A stretch of 64,000 nucleotides of DNA from Falsochrobactrum shanghaiense (GTDB taxonomy: Bacteria; Pseudomonadota; Alphaproteobacteria; Rhizobiales; Rhizobiaceae). The notes beneath the pieces were generated by a model. It was not told where the DNA came from. It searched no databases and saw only the letters and a program-made list of their open reading frames with translations. The DNA lies in contig NZ_QGDB01000003.1 of assembly GCF_003149535.1 (NCBI RefSeq), positions 580,809-644,808 of the forward strand, written 5' to 3'. The position numbers and the translations under genes are program-made. Below, piece after piece: positions 38,743 to 48,032 of the stretch. How positions within the stretch are numbered: position 1 is the stretch's first letter; each line of letters starts with the position of its first letter.

Positions 38743-39606
38743 ATGACAATGGTAGCCGGAACGGTAAATCTTTCCAACAGAGCGCTGGTTCATATCACGG
38801 GCGAAGATGCGGAAAAATTCCTGCAAGCCGTGATCACCACCAATCTCGACAAGCTTGGCCCCGATGAACTCAAACCCGGCGCGTTGCTGGCACCGCAGGG
38901 GAAAATCCTGTTCGACTTTCTGGTATCGCGCATCGAAAACGGGCTGCGTTTTGATATGCCCGCAAGCATTGCCAGCGATTTCATCAAGCGCATGACGCTC
39001 TATCGCCTGCGCGCCAAGGCCGAAATTACTCAATTGCCGGAATCACTTGTGAGCGTTTGCTGGCAAAATGATTCCGTCCCTTCACAAGATGATTCAATCA
39101 AGCGTGATTCGCGCTTTCCGCAAGAGCTGAATGTCTTGCGCATCTATGGCCGGGCTGATGGGACCAGCGATGAAAGCGCATGGATCAGGCTGCGCGCCGA
39201 ATATGGCATTGCCGAAGGCGAAGCCGATTTCGCCTATAATGATGTCTTTCCGCATGATGTAAATTTCGACCAGACCGGCGGGGTGACATTTCCCAAAGGC
39301 TGCTTTGTCGGGCAGGAAGTCGTCTCGCGGATGCAACATCGCGGCACGGCGCGGCGCCGCGTTCTGGTGGCGAAAGCGCAAAGCGCCCTGCCCGCCATGG
39401 GCACGCCGGTCAAGGTGGGCGAGCGCGAGATCGGCACGCTCGGCAGTTCAGCGGATGGTCTCGGTCTGGCTCTGGTGCGCATCGACCGGGTGAAGGATGC
39501 ACTTGATTCCGGCACGCCGATCATGGCTGGTGACAGCGCAATCACGCTTAGCCTGCCGCCGCATGTCGGCTTCGGATTTCCTGAAACGGATACGGGAAAC
39601 GCCTGA
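38743..39606 (+). CDS. YgfZ/GcvT-domain folate-binding protein
   Basis: About 287 residues. VHITGEDAEKFLQAVITTNLD and GKILFDFLVSR follow the aminomethyltransferase fold, and KGCFVGQEVVSRMQHRG contains the KGC(Y/F)xGQE motif that marks YgfZ (IbaG/Caf17-type) proteins. YgfZ helps Fe-S cluster enzymes such as MiaB using tetrahydrofolate. The start ATG 38743 lies after a purine-rich AAGGAAGAAG. The stop shares one base with the next gene (TGATG). Confidence 0.88.
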   Translation: MTMVAGTVNLSNRALVHITGEDAEKFLQAVITTNLDKLGPDELKPGALLAPQGKILFDFLVSRIENGLRFDMPASIASDFIKRMTLYRLRAKAEITQLPESLVSVCWQNDSVPSQDDSIKRDSRFPQELNVLRIYGRADGTSDESAWIRLRAEYGIAEGEADFAYNDVFPHDVNFDQTGGVTFPKGCFVGQEVVSRMQHRGTARRRVLVAKAQSALPAMGTPVKVGEREIGTLGSSADGLGLALVRIDRVKDALDSGTPIMAGDSAITLSLPPHVGFGFPETDTGNA

Positions 39607-40223
39607 TGGCCGCAATCGACCGTTCATCGGGCAAGGAACGCGCCTGGCAGCGTATGCTGTCCGGTCGCAGGCTGGACCTGCTCGACCCCTCGCCGCTCGA
39701 CATCGAGATCGAGGATATTGCCCATGGGCTTGCGCGGGTTGCGCGCTGGAACGGGCAGACGGTGGGCGAACACGCTTATAGCGTGGCGCAGCATTCGCTG
39801 CTGGTCGAGCAGATTTTCAACCGGCTCGTTCCTGATGCCAGCAAAGAATGGCAGATGCTGACATTGCTGCACGATGCGCCGGAATATGTGATCGGCGACA
39901 TGATTTCGCCGTTCAAGGCGGTAATGGGCGGCAATTACAAACTGATCGAAGCGCGGCTTGAAAGCGCCATTCATCTGCGTTTTTCGCTCCCGCCCACGCC
40001 CACCGCAATATTGAAAAAGCTTATCAAGCGTGCCGACCGGATCGCCGCCTATTTTGAAGCCACAAAACTTGCAGGCTTCACGGAAAGCGAAGCGGTCAAA
40101 TATTTTGGTCGTCCGCGCGGGTTCGATCCGGAAGGGCTTTCGCTTAAACCGCGCCCGACGCAGGAAATACAGGAAGAGTTTCTGGCGCGGTTTTCGCAAC
40201 TGGAAAGGGCGCGCAAAGGTTAG
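39606..40223 (+). CDS. HD-domain hydrolase (YfbR/5'-nucleotidase-like)
   Basis: 205 residues. Metal-binding HD pattern: VGEHAYSVAQHSLLVEQ with histidines, LLHDAPEYVIGDM with the HD pair, and a distal aspartate in RADRIAAYFEA. These match the HD family of YfbR-like nucleotidases or predicted phosphohydrolases. Coupled to YgfZ by one base of overlap and followed by the tyrosine phosphatase after two bases, so a three-gene operon is likely. Confidence 0.85.
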   Translation: MAAIDRSSGKERAWQRMLSGRRLDLLDPSPLDIEIEDIAHGLARVARWNGQTVGEHAYSVAQHSLLVEQIFNRLVPDASKEWQMLTLLHDAPEYVIGDMISPFKAVMGGNYKLIEARLESAIHLRFSLPPTPTAILKKLIKRADRIAAYFEATKLAGFTESEAVKYFGRPRGFDPEGLSLKPRPTQEIQEEFLARFSQLERARKG

Positions 40224-40225
40224 AT

Positions 40226-40732
40226 ATGCCGCATATCGTCGTCAGCCCGCTTTCGCAACTGGCCGAGCAGATCGGGCAGCACCGGCCCAGCCATATCGTG
40301 ACGCTGACAAGTGCCGATGTGCCTTCCCTGCCTTCCGATGCCAAGCGTCTCAGCCTGATCTTCAATGATATTGTCGAGCCGCGCGACGGGCTGGTGCTGC
40401 CCGATCAAACTCATGTCGAGCAATTGCTCGATTTTGCCGCAGGCTGGGATCGTGCGCTGCCGCTGCTGATCCATTGCTATGCTGGCATATCGCGCTCCAC
40501 GGCGGGCGCTTATATTATAAAGCTCGCCCTTGATCAGAAACTTGATGAAGCAGAGCTTGCAAACACGCTCCGCCAGCTTTCGCCTTCCGCAACGCCCAAT
40601 CTTCGGTTGATCGGCCTTGCAGACGAAATCCTCGGGCGCCGGGGCCGTATGGTTGCGGCCATAAAAGCAATCGGACGCGGGGCGGAAGCGTTTGAAGGCG
40701 AGGTTTTCAGCCTGCCGGTTGCGGATCGATGA
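40226..40732 (+). CDS. Tyrosine/dual-specificity phosphatase family protein
   Basis: 168 residues. The phosphate-binding loop HCYAGISRST conforms to HC-x5-R(S/T), and the preceding LIFNDIVEPRDGLVLPD supplies a plausible general-acid aspartate. The closest match is bacterial DSP-like phosphatases found in Rhizobiales next to an HD hydrolase. Substrate unknown. Its last 26 bases overlap the 3' end of convergent recO. Confidence 0.82.
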   Translation: MPHIVVSPLSQLAEQIGQHRPSHIVTLTSADVPSLPSDAKRLSLIFNDIVEPRDGLVLPDQTHVEQLLDFAAGWDRALPLLIHCYAGISRSTAGAYIIKLALDQKLDEAELANTLRQLSPSATPNLRLIGLADEILGRRGRMVAAIKAIGRGAEAFEGEVFSLPVADR

Positions 40733-41450
40733 TGCGCGCCAGCGCATTGAGAAATCCGCCCCTTGCATCGGGCGGGGTCTGGGCGCGCGGCTCCCAGACA
40801 TGGCGCATGAAAAAGAAACCCGTCATGGTGAAAGCGCGGTCGAGATCATCATAGCAGGAGGCACGCACGGCGGTGCTGTTGACGAAGGCAGGCAGCGGCA
40901 GAAGCTTATCCGCCCATGGTGCGCCTGCATCGGCACAGACCGCGCGCCCGGATTTGGGCGAGACGTAGATCAGGTTTTCATGAGTGCCAGTCGCAGCACA
41001 TTCCTTGAGATCAAGGCCAAAGCCAAGTTCCTCAAGCATCATTACTTCAAAGCGCAACAGCAATTCGCCCGCGGCCAGCGGATCGTCGAAATGCCCGATG
41101 ATGAGCCGCAACGTCTCGTAAAGTCCCCCATGGGGGTCGCGTTCGGGCAAGAGCCGCAAATGCGATGCCGCAAGCTGGATGCCGTAAAGGGCCACCGGCG
41201 TTTCGATCAGCCTTGCTGCGGCAAATCCCAGCGGCTCGATAGTGAAGCTGCCCAGATGCTCGTCCAGCCGCGCCCACCATGTCAGATCGACATGGTTTCC
41301 GGGCTGGAGCAGCGGCTGCATACGGCGCGAGCGGCCACCGCGCACCATGCCCATATGGCGGCCATGGGCAAGTGTCATCACCTCGACGATAGCGCTGGTT
41401 TCACCGTGACGGCGCGTGCCGAGAATTATGCCTTCATCACGCCATTCCAT
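40707..41450 (-). CDS. recO: DNA repair protein RecO
   Basis: 247 residues. The N-terminal OB-fold MEWRDEGIILGTRRHGETSAIVEVMT and the alpha-helical middle part (LLRFEVMMLEELGFGLDL) are typical. RecO loads RecA at gaps together with RecR. The zinc finger cysteines found in some RecO proteins are reduced to one or two here (ECAAT), as in many alphaproteobacteria. Sixteen bases after era on the same strand. Confidence 0.93.
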   Translation of the reverse strand: MEWRDEGIILGTRRHGETSAIVEVMTLAHGRHMGMVRGGRSRRMQPLLQPGNHVDLTWWARLDEHLGSFTIEPLGFAAARLIETPVALYGIQLAASHLRLLPERDPHGGLYETLRLIIGHFDDPLAAGELLLRFEVMMLEELGFGLDLKECAATGTHENLIYVSPKSGRAVCADAGAPWADKLLPLPAFVNSTAVRASCYDDLDRAFTMTGFFFMRHVWEPRAQTPPDARGGFLNALARIIDPQPAG

Positions 41451-41466
41451 GACCAGTGTTAGTCCG

Positions 41467-42402
41467 CTATTGCGGAAAATCCAAGCCCATTTCGCGATAA
41501 CGTTCCGGGTCGTTGCCCCAGTTTTCGCGCACTTTCACAAACAGGAACAGATGCACATTCTGTTCGAGAATTTCGCCGATCTCCTTGCGTGCGGACTGCC
41601 CGATCGCCTTGATCGTCTCGCCCTTGTGGCCAAGAACGATCTTCTTCTGGCTTTCCCGCTCGACATAGATCACCTGCTCGATCCGTACCGAGCCATCCTT
41701 GCGCTCTTCCCATCGCTCGGTTTCGACGGTGGAAGAATAAGGCAGTTCTTCATGCAGGCGCAAATAAAGCTTTTCGCGGGTGATTTCAGCAGCAAGCTGG
41801 CGCATCGGCATATCGGAAATCTGGTCTTCCGGATAATACCACGGGCCTTCAGGCACGCTTTGCGCCAGATATTTCGCCAGATCTTTGCAGCCCGAACCAT
41901 TGAGCGCGGAAATCATGAAGGTGCGGTCGAAGGCGACGGTTTCATTCGCCTTTTGCGCAAGCTCAAGCAGCTTGGGCGGATCAACCCGATCAACCTTGTT
42001 GAGCACCAGTATCTTCGTCTGGCGAACATTGGCCATGCTTTCGAGGAGCGCTTCGGCATTCTCGTTCAAGCCGCCCTGCGCATCAATGATGACGAGAATA
42101 ATATCGGCATCCTTGGCCCCGCCCCAGGCGGTCGTGACCATGGCGCGGTCGAGCCTGCGCTTGGGCCGGAAAATTCCCGGTGTATCCACAAGCACGATCT
42201 GCGCATTATCCTCGATGAAGATGCCGCGCACCAGCGCACGCGTCGTCTGCACCTTATGGGTTACGATGGAAACCTTGCTTCCCACAAGCTGGTTGACCAG
42301 TGTGGATTTTCCGGCATTCGGCGCACCGATCAGCGCCACAAAGCCGGAGCGGGTCGCTCCGGTTTCAGTTTCGCCAGTTTCAGGCGTCGTCGGATTGTTC
42401 AT
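41467..42402 (-). CDS. era: GTPase Era
   Basis: 311 residues. G1 GAPNAGKST, G3 DTPGIF, G4 NKVD and G5 SALNG are complete. The KH domain at the C-terminus (GHKGETIKAIG and LFLFVKVRENW) binds 16S rRNA 3' end during 30S maturation. It is part of the conserved lepB-rnc-era-recO string. A 17-residue hydrophilic N-terminal leader (MNNPTTPETGETETGAT) precedes the G domain. Confidence 0.97.
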   Translation of the reverse strand: MNNPTTPETGETETGATRSGFVALIGAPNAGKSTLVNQLVGSKVSIVTHKVQTTRALVRGIFIEDNAQIVLVDTPGIFRPKRRLDRAMVTTAWGGAKDADIILVIIDAQGGLNENAEALLESMANVRQTKILVLNKVDRVDPPKLLELAQKANETVAFDRTFMISALNGSGCKDLAKYLAQSVPEGPWYYPEDQISDMPMRQLAAEITREKLYLRLHEELPYSSTVETERWEERKDGSVRIEQVIYVERESQKKIVLGHKGETIKAIGQSARKEIGEILEQNVHLFLFVKVRENWGNDPERYREMGLDFPQ

Positions 42403-42480
42403 TGTTCGTCCTTTTGAGAGCGTTCATCATCGATGGCACGCCCTATTTATCAATTTAAAAAATCAGCCGGCGGTTCCGCA

Positions 42481-43185
42481 TCAGGTGGAAACGTCGCGCT
42501 TCCAAATTCCCTGTCGATAGAGCATCGCCTCGGCTGCACTTTGTTCAGCAATGCGTTTGGAGCGCCCCTCGCCTCTTTCGGAGGCAAATCCCTGCACCGT
42601 CACTTCCACCACAAAGAGCGGGTCATGGTCGGGCCCGCTGCGGCTCAGGGTGCTGTAGACCGGGTGCACATTGTTTTGCTGATGCGCCCATTCCTGCAAT
42701 TCCGTCTTCGCATCGCGCCGCGCAGCACCCGTTTCAAGCGAACGTTTTTGCCAGAAGCGATTGATGAAGTCGCGCGCCGCTTCAAGTCCGCTTTCGAGAT
42801 AGATGGCGGCGATCAGCGCTTCCACAACATCAGCCCGCACATTCAGAAGGCGCTTGTCATTGAGCGATTTTATGTCCGATCCGGTGTGAATGAAATCGGC
42901 AAGCCCGATTTCATCAGCAATAGCGGCACAGGTTTCGGCATTGACCAGCGCGTTCAGGCGCACCGACAATTCGCCTTCCGGCGCATCAGGGAATGCATCG
43001 AAAAGCATTTCGGCAACGGTGAGGCCCAACACGCGGTCGCCGAGAAATTCCAGCCGCTCGTAATTGGCGCGCGACGGCGTCTGAACGCTCGAATGGGTAA
43101 GCGCACGCTCCAGCCGCTTCAGATCATGGAAGCGGTAGCCTGTGCGCTCTTCCAGAACGGTTGCGGCCTTCTGCGTGGAAACCAT
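42481..43185 (-). CDS. rnc: Ribonuclease III
   Basis: 234 residues from ATG 43185. The RNase III signature NYERLEFLGDRVLGL is present with the catalytic acidic residues, and the C-terminal double-stranded RNA-binding domain ends with GRSKRIAEQSAAEAML. It matures rRNA and processes structured mRNA. The ATG follows the lepB stop by one base (TGAGATG); the frame upstream of 43185 overlaps lepB and lacks family similarity. Confidence 0.95.
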   Translation of the reverse strand: MVSTQKAATVLEERTGYRFHDLKRLERALTHSSVQTPSRANYERLEFLGDRVLGLTVAEMLFDAFPDAPEGELSVRLNALVNAETCAAIADEIGLADFIHTGSDIKSLNDKRLLNVRADVVEALIAAIYLESGLEAARDFINRFWQKRSLETGAARRDAKTELQEWAHQQNNVHPVYSTLSRSGPDHDPLFVVEVTVQGFASERGEGRSKRIAEQSAAEAMLYRQGIWKRDVST

Positions 43186-43186
43186 C

Positions 43187-43969
43187 TCAATTTCCGGTAA
43201 CAGCGGTATGCGGTTCACCGCTGACCCATGAGAAAAGGCGGCTGAAACGAACGTCGGTCGGCCATTTCCAGATTTCCAGCGGGCTTGCCTTGTCGGCGAT
43301 AGAGAAGAAGATAATGTTCGAGCGGCCGACCAGATTATCAAACGGCACATAGCCGACGCCGAAACGGCTATCGAGCGAATTGTCGCGATTGTCGCCCATC
43401 ATGAAATAATGACCGGCTGGCACTTCAAACACGCGCGTATCGTCGCCAATGGAATTGGGCGCAAGGTCCAGCGTATCATAGGTCACGCCGTTGGACAGCG
43501 TTTCGCGATAGACCTGAACGGGGCGGTTGACCTCGGTGACGTCCGGGTTGTCGATGGTGCCGACCAGTTCGCGCTTTACCGGCTCGTCGTTGATGTAAAG
43601 CACGCCGCCGCGCATCTGCACGCGGTCGCCGGGAAGACCGATCACGCGCTTGATGTAATCGACCGATGTGTCACTGGGCAGCTTGAACACCACCACATCG
43701 CCGCGCTTGGGTTCAGCGCTCCAGATGCGGCCTGAAAACAGATCGAGGCCGAACGGCAGAGAATAGCGCGAATAGCCATAGGCATATTTGGACACGAACA
43801 GATAATCGCCTTCAAGCAAGGTCGGGCGCATCGAGCCGGACGGAATGCTGAAAGGCTGGAAAAGCAGGCTGCGGATAATCAGCGCCAGCAGCAGCGCCTG
43901 TACGATAACACTGACGGTTTCGCCAAGGCCGCCGGATTTTTTGCTTTCACTCTTGCTGGACACGCTCAT
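43187..43969 (-). CDS. lepB: Signal peptidase I
   Basis: 260 residues. One N-terminal membrane helix (VIVQALLLALIIRSLLF) is followed by the catalytic serine in IPSGSMRPTL and the catalytic lysine in DYIKRVIGLPGDR. FMMGDNRDNSLDSR is the box E signature. Removes signal peptides from secreted proteins at the periplasmic face. First gene of lepB-rnc-era-recO, 66 bases after acpS. Confidence 0.97.
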   Translation of the reverse strand: MSVSSKSESKKSGGLGETVSVIVQALLLALIIRSLLFQPFSIPSGSMRPTLLEGDYLFVSKYAYGYSRYSLPFGLDLFSGRIWSAEPKRGDVVVFKLPSDTSVDYIKRVIGLPGDRVQMRGGVLYINDEPVKRELVGTIDNPDVTEVNRPVQVYRETLSNGVTYDTLDLAPNSIGDDTRVFEVPAGHYFMMGDNRDNSLDSRFGVGYVPFDNLVGRSNIIFFSIADKASPLEIWKWPTDVRFSRLFSWVSGEPHTAVTGN

Positions 43970-44035
43970 TGTCTCTCCGCTTGCCGTTGTGCGATCTAAT
44001 AACGGCTAAGATTGCCAGAGGCAATCCGATTGCAA

Positions 44036-44440
44036 TCATTCTGTCTCTGCCAGGGCTTCGATAATCACAAAAGCCTGTGCGAGAGGAAAATCATCGGTAA
44101 TTGTCAGATGTATGGCGGCACGCATGCCTTTGGGCAAAAGACGCTGCAATTGTTGCGCAGCCCCGCCGGTAAGCTGCATGGTCGGCTTGCCCGAAGGCAG
44201 GTTCACAACACCCATGTCGCGCCAGAAAACGCCATGCGAAATGCCGGTGCCAAGCGCCTTGGCGCAGGCTTCCTTGGCAGCGAAACGCTTGGCATAGGAT
44301 GCCGCACGCTGCTTGCGGCCTTCGGATTTGGCCTGTTCGACCGGGGTAAACACACGTTGCCGGAAGCGGTCACCGTGTTTTTCCAGCGTCTTTTCAACGC
44401 GCCTTATATCGATAAGGTCGCTGCCAATACCAATAATCAT
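44036..44440 (-). CDS. acpS: Holo-[acyl-carrier-protein] synthase
   Basis: 134 residues from the ATG at 44440. [15 protein letters not shown] carries the magnesium-binding aspartate and [16 protein letters not shown] the second metal ligand. AcpS attaches phosphopantetheine to ACP for fatty acid synthesis. The longer frame to 44524 runs into the upstream gene and is not needed. Follows the DUF2062 gene after four bases on the same strand. Confidence 0.96.
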   Translation of the reverse strand: MIIGIGSDLIDIRRVEKTLEKHGDRFRQRVFTPVEQAKSEGRKQRAASYAKRFAAKEACAKALGTGISHGVFWRDMGVVNLPSGKPTMQLTGGAAQQLQRLLPKGMRAAIHLTITDDFPLAQAFVIIEALAETE

Positions 44441-44444
44441 ATGA

Positions 44445-45008
44445 TTACGGCTCCCATCGGTTGTGCAGCCTGCGTCCTTGAGCGAGTGCTTCGAGCCTGC
44501 GGCGGCGGAATGCCGAGACGGCAAATCGCGTTACAATATAAGTTATTGCCGCACAGGCCGCGCCGAGGATTACCGATCCGAACAGCATCGGCTTGAGCAC
44601 AGGCGCCCAGATTTCATTAAAGCGCATGGTTTCGAGCATCTGCGTCAAATGCAGCGGCTGAGCATTCGCAGCTTCGCCCAGCGTTATACGCCCAAGCTCA
44701 TAGGTGCCGCCCCATATGAACGGCAGCGTGAGCGGATTGGCGACCGCAGTGCCAAGGGCTGCGGCTGCGACATTACCCGCCAGAATATAAGCCAGCACGA
44801 GCGCTATGATGAGATGAAAGCCGAAAAACGGCGTAAAGGCTGCGAATACGCCGATTGCCAATCCCGTCGCCACCGCATGGGGCGAAGCGGCAATACGCAG
44901 GATTCGCTTGCCGCCATATTTCAATGAACGGGAAAAGGACCGGCGCGGCCAGATAAGAAGCCTCAGGCGCTCCTTCATGGTCGGCGGATTTCGACGGCTG
45001 AACAACAT
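44445..45008 (-). CDS. DUF2062 membrane protein
   Basis: About 187 residues from ATG 45008. [36 protein letters not shown] is the signature of DUF2062 proteins, with three membrane helices ([28 protein letters not shown], and a C-terminal one). A basic N-terminal segment ([20 protein letters not shown]) is cytoplasmic. Function unknown. It is placed upstream of acpS, as seen in many Rhizobiales genomes. Confidence 0.85.
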   Translation of the reverse strand: MLFSRRNPPTMKERLRLLIWPRRSFSRSLKYGGKRILRIAASPHAVATGLAIGVFAAFTPFFGFHLIIALVLAYILAGNVAAAALGTAVANPLTLPFIWGGTYELGRITLGEAANAQPLHLTQMLETMRFNEIWAPVLKPMLFGSVILGAACAAITYIVTRFAVSAFRRRRLEALAQGRRLHNRWEP

Positions 45009-45182
45009 GCTTCTCTCATACTGATCTGCGTGCACGGAGACAATTATTATTATTATAGCGGGTATTCTTATTGTAGCGGGGCATTTTCGCTTTCGTGACA
45101 GGCACAATAAGGATAAGTAACTTTCACAATCTTCCGTTGCGTGCAGCGTCAGCCCGCAGCGGACGTGCATTGAGGTGGGATA

Positions 45183-46394
45183 ATGAGCATCAGCGCTGCC
45201 GGGCAGCCTTCCGAAAACGGCGCCAACAATACGGCTCTCGGCATCATTCTGGCTACAAGCATGGCTCATTTTCTCAATGACCTCATGCAGTCGTTATTGC
45301 CGGCCATCTATCCCATGCTCAAGGACAACTACAGCCTTTCCTTCTGGCAGATCGGGTTGCTTACCTTCACCTTTCAGATGACGGCATCGATCCTGCAACC
45401 ATTGGTAGGCATCTATACAGACCGCAAACCAATGCCCTTTTCATTGCCTTTCGGCATGGGGTGCACGCTTGTCGGGCTTGTCCTGCTCGCAACCGCGCAT
45501 GATTATCCATTCCTGCTGCTGGGAGCCGCCTGCATTGGCTTCGGCTCGTCCGTTTTTCACCCCGAAGCGGCGCGCGTCGCCCGTCTTGCATCGGGCGGGC
45601 GGCATGGTTTCGCGCAGTCGCTGTTTCAGGTGGGCGGCAATTTCGGTTCGGCGGCGGGACCGTTGCTGGCGGCTTTCATCGTATTGCCATTCGGCCAGAT
45701 AAGCCTTTCATGGTTTTCGATCGCAGCACTGCTCGGCATGTTCGTGCTCTGGCATGTGAGCAGCTGGTATAATAATTATCGCCGCGCCAACGCCAACCGG
45801 CCCAAACCGGATAAAACACTGCCCGTCTCCCGCAACAAGGTTATCGCGTCGATCACCGTGCTCGTCATGCTCATCTTCACCAAATATGTCTATATGGTGA
45901 GCCTCACGAACTATTATACCTTTTATACGATCAGCCATTTCGGCGTCACGGTGCAAGCGTCGCAGCTTCTGCTTTTCCTGTTTCTCGGAGCCGTGGCGGC
46001 AGGCACGATCATCGGCGGCCCCATAGGCGATAAAATCGGCACGCGCACGGTAATCTGGGCGTCCATCCTCGGCATCCTTCCCTTCACGCTGGCGCTGCCA
46101 TACGCAAATCTGGAAGTGACAGCGATCCTCACCATCATCATCGGCTTTGTGCTGGCTTCCGCCTTCCCGGCCATTATCGTCTTTGCCCAGGAATTGCTGC
46201 CCGGTCGCGTCGGCATGGTTTCGGGACTGTTTTTCGGGCTGGCTTTCGGCGTAGCGGGAATTGCCGCGGCAGTGCTCGGCATCGTCGCCGACCGCACGAG
46301 CATCGAATATGTCTACCGGATCTGTTCCTATCTGCCGTTGCTGGGGCTTCTGACCATATTCCTGCCGAAGCTCAACAGAGCGGTTTCCGGTTAA
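45183..46394 (+). CDS. fsr: MFS transporter, fosmidomycin resistance (Fsr) type
   Basis: 403 residues with about twelve membrane helices. The N-terminal TSMAHFLNDLMQSLLPAIYPMLKDNYSLSFWQIGLLTFTFQMTASILQP pattern and SSVFHPEAARVARLAS are typical of Fsr-like drug efflux proteins; the C-terminal half contains PGRVGMVSGLFFGLAFGVAGIAAA. Family members export fosmidomycin-type compounds, but the natural substrate is unknown. It is the only plus-strand gene in a 12-kb minus-strand run, which may mean insertion into an older operon arrangement. Confidence 0.87.
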   Translation: MSISAAGQPSENGANNTALGIILATSMAHFLNDLMQSLLPAIYPMLKDNYSLSFWQIGLLTFTFQMTASILQPLVGIYTDRKPMPFSLPFGMGCTLVGLVLLATAHDYPFLLLGAACIGFGSSVFHPEAARVARLASGGRHGFAQSLFQVGGNFGSAAGPLLAAFIVLPFGQISLSWFSIAALLGMFVLWHVSSWYNNYRRANANRPKPDKTLPVSRNKVIASITVLVMLIFTKYVYMVSLTNYYTFYTISHFGVTVQASQLLLFLFLGAVAAGTIIGGPIGDKIGTRTVIWASILGILPFTLALPYANLEVTAILTIIIGFVLASAFPAIIVFAQELLPGRVGMVSGLFFGLAFGVAGIAAAVLGIVADRTSIEYVYRICSYLPLLGLLTIFLPKLNRAVSG

Positions 46395-46401
46395 AAAGAG
46401 T

Positions 46402-46435
46402 GGAGCACCGCTCATCCCCCAACGAACGGTGCTCC
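46402..46435. terminator. Hairpin after fsr
   Basis: GGAGCACCG (46402-46410) and CGGTGCTCC (46427-46435), 16-base loop, directly behind the fsr stop; a short T-run follows 16 bases later (46450-46454). Probably the fsr/hemN convergent terminator. Confidence 0.55.
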
Positions 46436-46461
46436 GAATTGCCGCCGACCTTTTGACGGCC

Positions 46462-46518
46462 CGGTACGGCAGCAATATTTTTATAGCGGACGGCACGGCC
46501 TCATTCCTTGCCGTACCG
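46462..46518. repeat. Inverted repeat between fsr and hemN
   Basis: CGGTACGGCA (46462-46471) and TGCCGTACCG (46509-46518), perfect arms with a 37-base interior, ending six bases before the hemN stop codon. Function unknown. Confidence 0.55.
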
Positions 46519-46523
46519 CAAAT

Positions 46524-47858
46524 TCACACCGCCAAGCTGAAACTCTGCACATTTCCCCGGCGAAATTCATCGAATGCAGCCGCCACAAGACGGATGAGCG
46601 GCTTGCCGTCCTCGGTCGCGCTGATTACCCTGTCTCGCACCTCGACCAGACCATCCGACGCCAGCGGACGCAGCAAGGCCATTTCGTCGGCGAACTCCAT
46701 TTCCGGCGCAGCCTCGTTGAGATCGACGCGGAAATTGCACATAAGCGCGCTAATGATGCCTGCACGCACCCTGTCGCTCTCGCGCATGAAATAGCCCCGG
46801 ACAGTCACCAGTTCGCCCGCATTCACGCGTCGGCTATATTGGCCCACATCGGAAATATTCTGCGCGTAACCGGCGGGATATTGAGAGATCGAGGACGGTC
46901 CAAGGCCGATCAGCGTCTGGCAGCTATCGGTCGTGTAGCCCTGAAAATTACGGTTCAGCGTGCCATTGGCGGCAGCGATGGCCAATTCGTCATGGGGCAG
47001 CGCGAAATGGTCGATCCCCACAGGCTGATAACCAAGGCGCACGAAGCTTTCCGTAACGACAGCGGCCTGCGCAAACCGTTCTTCGGTATCGGGCAGAACA
47101 GAAGCGTCGATCAATCGCTGGTTGGCGCGGCGCTGCGGCAGATGCGCATAGCCGAAGCAGGCGATCCGGTCCGGCTTGAGCGCCGCAACCCGCTCGCAGG
47201 TTTCACGCAAGGTTTCGACCGTCTGGTAAGGCAGGCCATAGATGAGATCGAAATTCAGCCGCTCGATCCCGGCTTCGCGCAAGAGATTTGTTGCGCGGAT
47301 AACCGTTTCTATAGGCTGAATGCGGCCAATGGCCTTCTGCACCCTGCCATCTACATCCTGAACGCCCAGGCTGGCGCGATTAACCCCCATCTGCGCCAAT
47401 GCATCCGCGAGCACCGGCGTGACCGTCCGCGGATCGAGCTCGATGGCGTGTTCCATTTCAGGATGGAAATCGAAAGCCAGTCGCAAAGCCGCAATTATGC
47501 GTTCAAACTGATCCACATCAAGAATTGAAGGGGTTCCGCCACCCCAATGCAAATGCACCACCTGCGGCCGGGCCGTGAGATTGCTGCTTACCGTTTTAAT
47601 TTCACTGAGCAGGGCTATTACAAAATTCTCTACCACACTCTCGCGCACCGCCATCTTGGAATGGCATCCGCAATAGTGACAGATCTCCTTGCAATAAGGC
47701 ACATGGATATAAAGAGAGACGGCTTCCTGCGGTCCGATCTGGCGCAGCCAGCGGCTTGTCGTATCGGGTGTGACCGGCACAAAATCAGCCGCGGTGGGAA
47801 AGGAGGTGTAGCGCGGCACGGCCAGCGCCGCATAGCGCCTTATCGAAGCTTCATGCAT
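46524..47858 (-). CDS. hemN: Oxygen-independent coproporphyrinogen III oxidase
   Basis: About 444 residues from MHEASIRRYAALAVPRYTSFP at 47858. The radical-SAM cluster motif appears as CKEICHYCGC (C-x3-C-x2-C), with HWGGGTPS and ASLGVQDVD downstream, as in HemN. It decarboxylates coproporphyrinogen III without oxygen, needed for heme under oxygen limitation. A perfect FNR box lies 136 bases upstream, after the fnrN stop. This arrangement makes direct control by FnrN likely, though unproven. Confidence 0.93.
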   Translation of the reverse strand: MHEASIRRYAALAVPRYTSFPTAADFVPVTPDTTSRWLRQIGPQEAVSLYIHVPYCKEICHYCGCHSKMAVRESVVENFVIALLSEIKTVSSNLTARPQVVHLHWGGGTPSILDVDQFERIIAALRLAFDFHPEMEHAIELDPRTVTPVLADALAQMGVNRASLGVQDVDGRVQKAIGRIQPIETVIRATNLLREAGIERLNFDLIYGLPYQTVETLRETCERVAALKPDRIACFGYAHLPQRRANQRLIDASVLPDTEERFAQAAVVTESFVRLGYQPVGIDHFALPHDELAIAAANGTLNRNFQGYTTDSCQTLIGLGPSSISQYPAGYAQNISDVGQYSRRVNAGELVTVRGYFMRESDRVRAGIISALMCNFRVDLNEAAPEMEFADEMALLRPLASDGLVEVRDRVISATEDGKPLIRLVAAAFDEFRRGNVQSFSLAV

Positions 47859-47993
47859 GGCGCACCCACCCCGCATGCAGACGATATTCGATTGCCAGCC
47901 ACGATGACACCTGCTCACCTCATTGCAATCGGCTTATGGTTCAAGCCGGTTCAACTTCATGATCAGGTCTAGGCGACATTGACGGGAAGTGCA

Positions 47994-48007
47994 TTGATTT
48001 GAATCAA
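47994..48007. promoter_or_regulatory. FNR/Anr-type box upstream of hemN
   Basis: TTGATTTGAATCAA is a perfect match to TTGAT-N4-ATCAA, the binding site of FNR/FixK-type regulators. It is between the fnrN stop (48033) and the hemN start (47858), on the leader side of hemN. Confidence 0.8.
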
Positions 48008-48032
48008 TGCAATCAAGACTTGCAGATAAATA

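Noticed and set aside
45047..45082. Short imperfect direct repeat (TTATT-rich units with TAGCGGG)
   Set aside because: Low complexity and near the divergent DUF2062/fsr promoters; too short to call a repeat element.
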